A stretch of 64,000 bases of DNA, taken from assembly GCA_019096065.1 (NCBI GenBank), contig JAGUCH010000003.1, positions 1,302,001 to 1,366,000 on the forward strand. The letters run 5' to 3'. Made by a program: the position numbers and the translations under genes. The notes below the pieces were generated by a model that saw only the letters and a program-made list of their open reading frames with translations, was not told the DNA's origin and searched no databases. Below, piece by piece: positions 54,027 to 64,000 of the stretch. The DNA comes from Paracyclopina nana (Eukaryota > Arthropoda > Copepoda > Cyclopoida > Cyclopettidae). The first letter of the stretch is position 1. Each line of letters starts with the position of its first letter.

Positions 54027-57000
54027 ATGGGCAAGCCATTTTCCACTGTGGCCACGCTCGGCCTCCTCAAGGCCTTGCTAATCCTGTTCAACACGCTTTT
54101 TTGGGTAAGCCAAAAGAAATAACGATTTTGTGTCACACTTTGTTCATAGCTGTCATTTGAGTGGCACTACTCCATTGTGTACACAGTTTTGCTATAATGA
54201 TTGTCGTTGTAGCACCTTCAAGCGCGCGTAATATTACTTATAATATGGGAAGTTTTTATCACAGCATTAGGATTTTTGCCATTTTCCCCCATATATCGAT
54301 CCATCTGTCAAGTTGGGCAAAAAAGAAGCATTTCCCCCAACCAGATCTAATGTCAACTTTGGATGACACACTGGGCCTCAAAGGGCTTGAAAAAGCGCCC
54401 CTGAAATCATGGGCATATTTGCGCTGCAGCAGCCACATGACAGGAAAGATTTGTTGAATGACTTCCTTAGTAGGACTTTCCTTGGCTTTGGTAGCAGTTT
54501 TTTTTTTTGGTAGCTGGGCCACAGTGCAAGACGAAGACGAAGAAGTAGCAGCAGTGTGGGTATATACCGCAAGGACTTACTCATGCAAAAAAGTGCAGCC
54601 AGCCTTGAAAAACATTAGAGCCTGGCCCCGAAACTTCCATTGCTCGAAAAAATCGACTTTGGGCTTTTTCATTGCCAAATTGAATACATATACGTAGCAA
54701 AATGCTTTCTCTTTTACCTAGTCTTGAGTAATCCAAGGAAAATCTTTCTGCTGAGCTGAAAATCCCCCTTTTGATCTATGCTAGTACATATTTTGGTCTC
54801 CCTTCTTTCAGGCGAGTGGGCTTGTCATGCTGATAATTGGAGTGTGGATGATGCTCCAACTTCACAAATACGTGGATACATCTGCCACCACAATTTCATC
54901 GACGCTGCCAATTATATTTTTGAGTGTAGCCGCTGCCATCCTCGTTCTTGCAGCCTTGGCCTGTTGTTGCACTGCCAAAGGGAAAGTTCCATTGCTCTAT
55001 TTGGTAAGAAAGCCTACATTTCATTTCATCATGACTTCCAAAAATAGTTTATAGTTATCCGTCCAAATGATCCCTTAGATGTTGATGAGAATGTCACTGA
55101 ACTACAACTGAGGGCTAGGGCGCAAAAGCATCAATCTCAGCTGCAGCAGCTGGCTAATTAGAATAATCTCGAAGGCCATGCAAGCTTTTGATGAGCTGCA
55201 GAAATCCAATTGCGAGTTTCTCTATCACGAAATGCTAGCCTTGCATGTATGCACACTGAGATGTGACACACACAGTTGTAGAAAGTATCGGAAAAAGATA
55301 CGAATGTGAGATGCCATCATTCAAAAAATGCAAGCAACGTGCTTTTACCAATACATAGTTTACCAGTGTAGAGTCGAAGATGGCCGCTCCTCGCTCTTGC
55401 AACGCGAATGCCATAAATCAAACTTTCAAGGCCTAAACTTTAATTTTTTTCGTAAGGCAACATTGATCGCAGGAAGAAGGCTAATTCTCAGTAATACATA
55501 CTGTATTGTCGGGATATTCTGTATTATAATGTAGTGCAGAATTGATATGGAATCCTGACGTAGTATTTATCGGGTTTTTGCTTTCATCTTCCTCGCTTGG
55601 CAGAGCTTCCAATGCTTCCTGATTAGTAGTTGTTTCGCAGCTGCGAGAAGTGTGCCAAAAACGCGACGAGGACGATCTAGGGATAAGCAAATCCAAGAGT
55701 GCATCGTGAGCTAAGGTTTTGACACTTGGGTATAGCTAATGTACTCGTGCGTTTTTGGCACGCAGTAGTGTAGTAAAATAGCTAGCTATACACACTCAGC
55801 TCACTGAAATATTGATGCTCCTCTGACTGAATTGGCTGTATTTACGACCAAGTTTGCCTGATATAGCAGTGAAAGCAGCCTTTAAGGGGTCATTTTTTGC
55901 CTGCTTGACCTACTATGCTCGGCCTGAGCGAACGAACGAGAGCCTTGTTTGATGCTTTAGCACGTTTCTGAGCACTAGCGAGGAATCTCTAGAGGCCCTA
56001 ATAGTACTATACATACTACTATGAAGAGGGAGCAGGACTCAAAAAGGCTCCTGCCAAAGCCTGAAATCAAAGAATTGACAGCCACTCTATCTTTTAGGGG
56101 ACACAATGAAAAATGGATCTAATAATGAGTGTAGCTGTAATTTTGCATTGTGTTGATTGTAAAATACCTGCTACTACTACTATACCGGATCACCTATTAG
56201 TTAATCAGTCTTTATTGCTATTTTCATGATTTTGATAAAAAAAAAATTGGCGCTAATGAAAAGAGTCTCTTTTTAAATGCTACAGTATAGCTAGAGACTT
56301 ACATAGAAAGAGAAGAGCAACTTCTTACGTTATTACCGCGCACGCGAGCTCGCGCTGAGCGGTACGGGTGATTTTGAAAGCCTTTTGGGACAGCTGCTGT
56401 AACAAAACAGTAAATTGGAGGAAAACGCCAACTGGGACCTCTGTTTTCCAACTTTTAATTCCTAATATTAGGCAAAATATTTATAATAGTATATAAAAGA
56501 TAGACGTAACAAAATTAAACAGTTTGTCAGGTAGGACTGTTTTGGCTAAGTAGACTCATTCAAAAGCCTGGCCCAGTTGCGCTTCTCTTGCTATGTAAGT
56601 CTCTGAGAGTAGTCGACCCGTGCATGGGTCGTGCTACAAGATGTGAGCTAAAATATATGGTCAAAAAGAGCCAACTTCCTCTTATGAAATTGCCACTTTG
56701 TTGCACAAGTCCATCTTTTAATCAGCGCTCTAGCCCGAAAGCCAGCCTTGAATTTTGGATAAAGCGGAATTTCCATAGATGATTTATCCTAATGTGTCAG
56801 CTCTTTGCTAAGAGCAATTAGCCCCTATAGTTATGTTATGCAATGGTATATGCATTTCTTCAATCATAATATTATTGACCTTTGCAGTATTCGTTTCTGC
56901 TCTTGGCCATTTTGTTGGTGGAATCGACAATCCTATTTTGTGGCTACTGGTTCCGAGAGGAGATCACAGCGGGATTCCATACAGCAATGTCCAATGGCCT

Positions 57001-59037
57001 CCAATTTTATGGAAAGGAGCCGAGCCTGAGCTCGGTCGTGGATGACATCCAATCCACGGTAACCTTCACATAATTTGCTCTTTTATTATGACGTATACTG
57101 CATTGCAGTCAGCTACGTACTACTGGCTTACAATCCTCTAGTATTTCAAAGAAAGTGGCAACAACAACAACGCCAGCTTCTTTTCAACTTAATGTAATCC
57201 CTCTTTCAAAGTTTGATGTATTGCCTGCTTTTGAGAAGGTGCCTTTGACGATATTCTTGTATATAGGGAGTATCCGAATCAAATTACCCCAAAAGCAGCG
57301 CAAAAAGTAGCTCGCATGCAAAGCTGATGATATACTGCATTGCTACTCGATTTACGAACGGCCATGCACGAATTTTATTTCCTGCCTTGAATATTACTCA
57401 CACAAATGTACCAAATGGTATAAGGGTATATTTAGCCTCTCGTCCCTTGGGTTTTTTGCCTGGTGGCATATAGTTCCCATCTATCTCCAGCTCGATGATT
57501 TTTTTGCTCAGCTGCTGCCAACCTCTTTTACCAGTTCGCAGCAGGCCTAGCTCCTGTCAGCGCGAACAAATGGCAAAAAATGGGAGAAATTATGGCAGCA
57601 AACGAAGCACACTAACAGCTGGTTTTGCGGGATAAACAGAAAAGGTGCCCGGCGCTGTGCTGCAAAAAATGCCATATATATTTTATATAAGGAGATAGCA
57701 TGTTTGAAGGACGGACTGGATTGGGCAAAAAAGAGAGCATTTTATCCATTCTATATATAGATGCCCACCATTGTGGCTGAAGTGTAAGGAGGCCAGCATC
57801 TAGGAAAAAAGCAATTTGGCTAATTTCCAAATCGGTACCACTTAATCTATAGGAGCTATGATATTGCCTCTATATACCCAATGCCTTTGGGTGCTCGTGC
57901 ACTCAGCATCAGATGACATGGCAAGAAACTTTGTTGAAATTCGTGTTACAATGGTCACATGGTGTATTATAGCAGTATCTCCATGCGTGTAGCAGCAGTA
58001 TTTCTGAGAAATCAAGGAGAGTGCTATATACACTATATACTGCAAGGAACTTTTCTTCGGCACTAACACAAATAGAAAAGAAAGCCAGTCCATCTTTCTT
58101 TGCCATCCATCTGCTAAAATTAGAAAGCCCCGCAGCATTTTTGCACCCATCAGATATACATTCCATGTAGCAAAGCACCAAAATCAATCTCACTCATAGC
58201 AGATACTTGCTTTGCTTTTTTCAGAGTAAGCACCATGCTAAATATAAGCTAGACTGGGGCAGTAATCCAATTTACCGTTAAGGGTCTCCACAGAGTTCAT
58301 TTGCCACACGAGTAGCACTAATCAGGCAGAATTGATGAAAAAGCAGCCTGATGATGGTATTTTTTGCTATATACTGTACTACTGGGGGGAAGACACTATA
58401 CAGGATCTTAATTGATTTCTCTGCTAACAAGAGAGGCTCTCTAATTTATGACCCTTCATTGTGTGAAAGGAGCCATTTCGGGATTTGCATCCATCTTTCA
58501 GCTCTGGTGTTGCGGACTCACCAACTACACAGACTGGCAGGGTACACCTTGGGGCCAAGGCCATCCAGACAAATTACCCTATTCATGCTGCCAATTCACC
58601 ACTGAAGCAGTTTGCTCAGTTCACAAGGAAACAGCCGCAGTGCACAGAATGGTAAATTACCACGTTATTGCCTAACTACTCTTATTATGCTAGCTCCTTG
58701 ATAAATATAGAGCCCCGGCGACTGGAAAGCCTTTTATGCAATTTTTCCTTCACTTCCACCAAAGTAGCAGCCTAGCTTTCTCGCGTGTCGTATTAACAAG
58801 CTCGTCTTTGAAGCTGCTAGCCGCTATTATTGCTGTATAAAGCACAAAAAACTACTCGGCTCCTCTTCCTCTTTTTTTAAGGGCTGCTATCGACGCGTGA
58901 TCAACTTCATCCTGGAAAACGTGTCGAAAATAGGCGTGGCCATCCTCTGCGTGGCACTTGTACACATTCTGGGAGTGGTCCTCACCTGCATCTTGGCCCG
59001 AAGCATCAGCAAAGCAAATTACGAGGAAATCAGCTGA
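54027..59037 (+). CDS. Tetraspanin (TSPAN6/7-like)
   Basis: Four-pass membrane scaffold protein, 248 aa, exons 54027-54104, 54812-55003, 56888-57058, 58502-58651 and 58882-59037 (TGA). TM1 GLLKALLILFNTLFW..LVMLIIGVW, TM2 with the CCC after it, TM3 SFLLLAILLVESTILFCGYW and TM4 IGVAILCVALVHILGVVL. The large extracellular loop has the diagnostic CCG (LWCCGLTNYTDW), YSCC and a terminal GC (GCYRRV). The C-terminus RSISKANYEEI aligns with the TSPAN7 tail RFITANQYEMV, so this TGA is the ancestral stop. Introns are long (0.2-1.9 kb). A donor follows 38 nt after the stop. Confidence 0.93.
56292..56605. mobile_element. Diverged hAT-like element in a tetraspanin intron (314 bp)
   Basis: Ends AGAGACTTACATAG and CTATGTAAGTCTCT are perfect inverted repeats. 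The interior is homologous, in reverse orientation, to 16692-17125 (for example AACGCCAACTGG and AACTTTTAATTCCTAA). Flanks AGTATAGC and AGAGTAGT do not match well, so the target duplication has decayed or the boundaries are off. Confidence 0.75.
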
Positions 59038-60547
59038 GGGTGTCGGGGGCAGGAGAACAAGCAGTCGAAAAACAGGTAAATTTAGCTTTAAAGCCTCCAA
59101 GGAAAGAGCTGACAATAAGCCTTGTAGTTGAGCGTAAGATAATGAGCCGATATCACGCGTTTTAGAAAATTCCTCGGCTGATCTAAAAATGAATACATTT
59201 TGTCGTAAACCCTTCATATTGAGACAATATTAGTAAAATGTACCAGCTTTAAGAGAATATGCTTTTTTTCCCTAAAAAAAATGTTCTAATGGACATTGAA
59301 CTCTTTGGAGAATAAGCAGCTTACAAAAGAGGAATTTTTGACATTTTTTTCAAGAAAAATGCAAAAACGTAATTTCCAAAGCCATATGAAAGGTGCTGTT
59401 AAAATCAAAAGCTATTATTGGACTCTGCATGCAGGAAAAAGCCTTTTAATGAACTGTCGAAATTACTGCATAAACGAGGGCATGGGTCAATTGTAGGCAA
59501 AATAAAAAAATCAGCTCTTTGCTGTCAGACTTGATATCAAAATTAGGAAATTCTAAAACCATTTCATTCATTTGCAGAGAGAGCAGCTTTGATGAGCAGA
59601 AACAACCCTTGACCTCAAAGCAGCCTCCTGCGGTCGTGTCTAAGGCCTCAACCTCGACTGTCGTTAGCGAAGCTCTGCCCCCTCCCTCCTTTGCCGCGAA
59701 TCAATGCAACACTGTTGTGACTTCATGCGCTGGCTGTGTTCAACAACTTCAACAGTGTCAACAACAGCAACAATCCTATGACGCCATGGAAATGACCGCA
59801 TTGTTGCATCCGCAGCCTCAAATGCAGCTGGTTTCATGTCACGGTCCAATCATTAACCCTTCAACACCTTCAAATCACCGGTAAGCTGATGCAGCCCTAA
59901 CTTGTCTCAGAGCTACCAGACAGGCCCGTTTTGCCCTAAGAATGGGGAAAAGTGGCGTATTTTGCCACTGAATGACTTATTTCTGGCCAAAAAGCTCGGA
60001 ATCTCCCAATTACTAGCTCAATTGCCCCTCTTCAGCCTTTTTTTGTCAGCTGCCAACAGTGCCAAGACAATAAATCATTTGTAATAATTAGAGCCGAAAA
60101 GCTTGCGCTTTTTTGGCCCCCCATCATACTGATAATGCTACAATTTTTTTGGCTGGCACAACAAAAAAGCCTCTTCTTCTAATGGTGCTCTTTCCTCATT
60201 TCAGATCCAGTTACCAAAACCAGCAAGTGCCTCTCCAAATGACCTCAACGTTGAATAACGAGATGCCCGAATACTCCAACTTGCCTCAGCCTCGAAAGCA
60301 GGCCTCGTTGGCGGCCTCTGCGGCCGCTGCCGCGGCCTCTTCTGCGTCTTTCAAACGATCTCAACACTCCTCATTGTGGAGTCTGCAAGATGAGCAAGAT
60401 GATGAAGGGGAGGGTAGCAACGATGGCGATATGGTCAATTATGCTAATGATCCCTATGGTCACAATGCTGAATTCCCCTCCCAAATGATGATGAGAGCTG
60501 AGCCATCATACCAAAGACATTCCGCATCAAACGAAGCATTAAACTAA
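59038..60547 (+). CDS. In-frame 227-codon extension downstream of the tetraspanin stop (readthrough candidate)
   Basis: After the TGA the exon stays open for 12 codons to a donor (AACAG|GTAAAT at 59076). It joins in frame to 59578-59880 and then 60205-60547, with stop TAA. Both introns have clean GT-AG signals (TTTGCAG; CATTTCAG), and codons split by splicing complete correctly (AG|A, CG|A). The extension is rich in Gln, Ser, Pro and Ala, with CVQQLQQC, a poly-Ala run and an acidic stretch DEQDDEGEG. It could be a readthrough isoform tail, the coding part of a separate gene with an unseen first exon, or a spliced 3' UTR. Confidence 0.5.
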
Positions 60548-63546
60548 AGCCATAATCATCAATATACCACCATATTATTAGAAACCGTGTGTTGTAATAC
60601 TGCGTTCATTAGAAAGCCCCCAACCATGAATTCTTACCAGGATTTTGCCAATAAATTTTGCGCAGGTCACAATTCAGTTGGAAGCATTTAAGAGTTTATT
60701 TTCGTCCGGGCCATTTTCTGATTTTGGTACTTTCAATCCGGATCTCATGGAGTCACACGTCATTAAGCGGAGAACTGCATATGTACTAAGCATAATGCGA
60801 ATTGTACATAGTCATTGAAAAATAGCAAGGCTATACATATATGCTACTTTATGGGCTTACTGCTTCTAATGAATTTATAGTGCTCTAGTAGATTGCTTTC
60901 TGTAGCCACCCGTTTTTATTAAACTTCTAGCTTGTATACGAGTTGAGCCAGGCCTAGCTTCTTATCAAATTATTTTCAGTCTGCGATTGTTGGCGAAAAA
61001 ACTGCTGCCATACACAACAATGATGCAAAAGTTGCGGCCGTCCAAGTTTGCGCTTTCAGAAAGCCTCAAAGAAACTATAAGCGGAGAATTTTTGCTGTGC
61101 ACTGATTATGTTCCCATATGCGTTGGCCTCACTGCAGCTTTTTCGCAATGTGCCATACTTTGAGTCGCAAAGGGGCAAAAAGTCAGCTATGAGTACATGA
61201 AACAATAGTCAGCAATCCGCATCAGTAACCCAATTATACTTATCAATTCTTTAACTTCTTTCTGAATATATCTTTAAAAAAGCAATCATTCTTCTTCCTA
61301 AATTTAATTATACCAAAAGTCAATTTGCACCAATGTCCGGAACTTGGCTCTAGAAGCGCTAATATTTTTGCCCGCAAAGTATATACAGAAAATCACGCAA
61401 CCTTTCTACTCTGTTACGCTTAGCACTCTGTTCCAGCGTGTTTTCCTCCGGAGCATCCCTAATGAATTCATGATATTTGAAGCCAGACCTCACGCACGGG
61501 CCATTACTGAAGTACGAAAATAAAGCATCCATTAGGGCTCATCATTTGGTGGAGGGGTTGCTTAAAACGACATCATTTGCCTCCACCAACAATTGTTTTT
61601 ACCTTCTTTTCTCCCTTGGGAAATCGACCACGTGCGCTGCATTTATCCATAGTCGAGCTTCTTTTCTCTCCTCAAAGAGTGCGTGTAACAAATTAAGCCA
61701 AGCTAAAAGTCTCGTTATCTATGAATGGTTGTCATCGCTTTTGGGTCTCATGTGATGACAGCCATCATCCACCATCCATCTTTGTCTGCGACTTTGTGGA
61801 AAAAATCGGATCAAATGACTTGCCGAGGCACACATGCACTTAGCTCAACAAAGGCAATTGTTGACCGCCATCAATAGCATATTTAGTAGGACATGAGGCC
61901 TCGTTTACCACAAGCCCGATTTTAAGTGACTGAATTCATATTATGCACGCTACAAATGCCTGGGCTGAGTGTACTATGCTAGGATGCATCAATGAGTGTC
62001 ATTACCCTCAACACATCTGGAATTATTCAAGAGCATATGAATGTTTCAAACAACCGCGTTATCATCAAAAACTCCGGGAAATACGCAAGTTGAACTTGTT
62101 ACACACCTTAATAAAAGAGCTCTTAAGTATTTTTGCAGCAGCATTCTTGGCCGCAATAATTTTTGCTGGTCGAAAATGCACGCTATCTTTGATGTTCGTA
62201 GTGCAAGGTGTTGACTTTTGCCAAGACAAATAGATGTTTTATTTTCTCAAGCCCAACTTTTGTTGCAGTTTTCTGCTATAATGTATCATATGCCTGCACA
62301 ATTATTAGACGTGAGCACTCCGATCAATAATGCCTCTTGTCAACCCGTTCGCTACTGCTGAATATATTCCATTAGGCAATGACAATTGACCGCCATAATG
62401 GCTATTTTGGCAATGGCCGTTTTCGCGCAAAAGTGCACGCTCCAATGCACTGGCACAAACAGGATAACTGGCTCGTGCACTCGAGGGCAATCAACTTGCA
62501 TCGACGCAAACTTATTGCCAATATGGCACCTCTAAAAAAAAGCCAATTTTAAAGGCTCCAAGCAAATTGTCAGCTCTTTGCTAACAGGCTTTTTCATGGA
62601 AAACTGTAATCTTTTGCATTGAAAGGAGTACAATTTTCAATAAAGGAATTTGACAAAATGAAATGGAGCTGCAATTTCCTTTCACTTTTGGTGAAATTGG
62701 AATGGAGCAATAGACCCAGTTGCTCGCCCCGAGTCACAAAATATCTCGCGACTGTATGCTGCAAAGGGGTCCTTTAGCTGCTGCAGTTGCCATGCTCTTT
62801 TGGCTCTGAATGATAACACCCTTGCACAGTGGGTTTATTTGACGATTTCACGCGCACGGAAAAAAGTCGCGAAATCAACGTAGCTCCTCTTTCTTATAGT
62901 CCGTAAGCTAAAAATGTTGCATCTCAGCACCCGGGAGAGCAAGTAAGAGCAGCCAATTCTGGTGGATAATCAATGTATGTCATAAGCTTGACTTCCCTGA
63001 CTTGGTCACTCAATTGGATTCGTTTGGAATAAAAAGTTATGGAAGATTCAATTTTTGCTCAATTTGTGCAAAATTGCTGTTCTACTGAATTCGCCAAAAT
63101 CAACTTTTTCCCAAAAATTATTTTTTCACCACCAAATTTGAATCTTTAACTGTCATTTACATTAGTTTGAGCTCTCTTGATAGTCTAGAAATTGTTCAAA
63201 TTAGAAGATGAAAATTGGTACCAAAATCGGAAAACTGCGATTTGACGCAATTTCTCGCGCGCGTAAAATCGGCTTTTTGATCCACCGTGCCTTGTAGCCA
63301 ACCAAGCGAAAGTTTCTCATCCAATTGGAGCAATCAACCAAGTTGCAAATTAGGTTTTTTCATGCTTGACCTCTTTTGCATACATGGAATTAGCTTGCAA
63401 TTTTTCACAAAACTTCACCAACTTTTTGTATAGAAGCAAAATGCGCTGAAAAGCCGCTAGATGGTGCTGCGTTTTGTTTTGGTGTGAGCTGCGTACTATA
63501 GACCATTTCGCCATTCGGCTGTCAAAAGTGCCAAAAGACCAAGATA
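60548..63546. other. Gene-poor region
   Basis: 3 kb without a supported gene; short open frames lack domains. A degraded DNA element may span 62826-63288, with ends CACAGTGG and CCACCGTG. Confidence 0.45.
62826..63288. mobile_element. Possible degraded transposon with CACAGTGG / CCACCGTG ends
   Basis: The left end CACAGTGGGTTTATTTGAC and the complement of the right end, CACGGTGGATCAAAAAGCC, align imperfectly, and both continue into CGATTT.ACGCGC. Flanks share only CCTTG. A related fragment with GCGCGTAAAAATAGC and AACCACTGTGCA lies near 38098-38132. Confidence 0.4.
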
Positions 63547-63894
63547 ATGGAAGAATCCACTTCTGGTATTTTATTAGCTCCCCTCAAAGTTGGCTGTCAT
63601 ATGACAAAATCTTTCGGTGACCCGATGAAATTGCAGACTTCCAAGATAGCGCAGCTGTTTGCAACAACAAATGGGAATAATCAAAGGTTCTTCCATTCTT
63701 CATCTGAGGATGATGATGCAAATGAAGCTCATTGTTGTAACAAAAGCTTTGAGTCTTCATGGTTGACTGCCACACGGCAGAAGAAGAGGAGACCCACCCA
63801 CAAATCAATCGATTTCACAAGCATAACACAGCTCTCGCATCTGTCGATCCTTGTTATTATTCCTTTGGTCAAAATCTGTGGACAGACTGAATAG
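63547..63894 (+). CDS. Hypothetical protein or first exon
   Basis: 115-aa open frame with ATG (MEESTSGILLAPLKVGCHM). It is Ser/Asp/Glu-rich in the middle (SSSEDDDANEAH) and basic afterwards (RQKKRRPTHKS). No domain is recognised. It may be the start of a gene continuing beyond the window; the final hydrophobic residues could be intron read-through. Confidence 0.35.
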   Translation: MEESTSGILLAPLKVGCHMTKSFGDPMKLQTSKIAQLFATTNGNNQRFFHSSSEDDDANEAHCCNKSFESSWLTATRQKKRRPTHKSIDFTSITQLSHLSILVIIPLVKICGQTE

Positions 63895-64000
63895 GTGTGA
63901 TCGTACAACGAACCACAACAATGCCCCCGATTAATCAAATGAGTCACTTATTTGGTGCGTCCCAAAAGTTGACTTTTTCAGTGTGGCTTGGGTATACCCA

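Noticed and set aside
1..64000. tRNA, rRNA or CRISPR features
   Set aside because: None could be recognised by eye on either strand. The repeats present are satellites and transposon ends, not spacer-repeat arrays.

Overview
This is nuclear DNA of a bilaterian animal. Nearly every gene is split by GT-AG introns, mostly 50-85 bp, and the products are animal housekeeping and membrane proteins: CCT1, PSMA1, NUP54, PDIA6, PDXK, TMEM248, SRD5A3, DTWD2, ZNFX1, a GLUT-type transporter, CLCA and a tetraspanin. The taxon cannot be fixed from the window. Two gene clusters look like operons with a 3' splice site directly before the downstream start codon, which is the layout of spliced-leader trans-splicing animals such as tunicates, chaetognaths and some crustaceans, flatworms and rotifers. 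Two axonemal genes (a Pierce homolog and DRC10) imply motile cilia or flagellated sperm.

Layout. 1-8.2 kb is gene-dense: the 3' end of an ACSBG-type acyl-CoA synthetase; a minus-strand cluster DTWD2 - SRD5A3 - ZNFX1 with gaps of 29 and 76 nt; and, divergent from it, an R3HCC1-like gene. 8.2-15 kb holds an 18-bp satellite, a small secreted cysteine-rich gene built from repeated exons, a GLUT transporter and TMEM248. 15-24 kb holds an F-box-like/ankyrin gene, a CLCA homolog without its metalloprotease and MIDAS motifs, and the Pierce-DRC10 pair, whose stop and start codons are 10 nt apart. 24-29 kb holds two intronless paralogous C2H2 zinc-finger genes. The first lies between two identical, inverted 405-bp hAT-like elements, each with its own 8-bp target duplication.

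29-47 kb again carries compact genes: CCT1, PSMA1, a small secreted protein, NUP54, ZNRD2, a thyroglobulin type-1 repeat protein, an unusual cytochrome P450, pyridoxal kinase and PDIA6. 47-64 kb is gene-poor and repeat-rich. It contains an intronless, GC-richer nucleoside-phosphorylase-like gene between 200-bp direct repeats, a 62-bp minisatellite, and a tetraspanin with long introns. The tetraspanin stop codon is followed, in frame and across two more introns, by about 227 further codons, making it a stop-codon readthrough candidate.

Four sites beyond the zinc-finger pair carry short non-autonomous DNA transposons, three of them with hAT-type ends and exact 8-bp target duplications. Exon boundaries were read by eye from splice signals and reading-frame continuity. 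In most multi-exon genes the summed exon lengths are an exact multiple of three.
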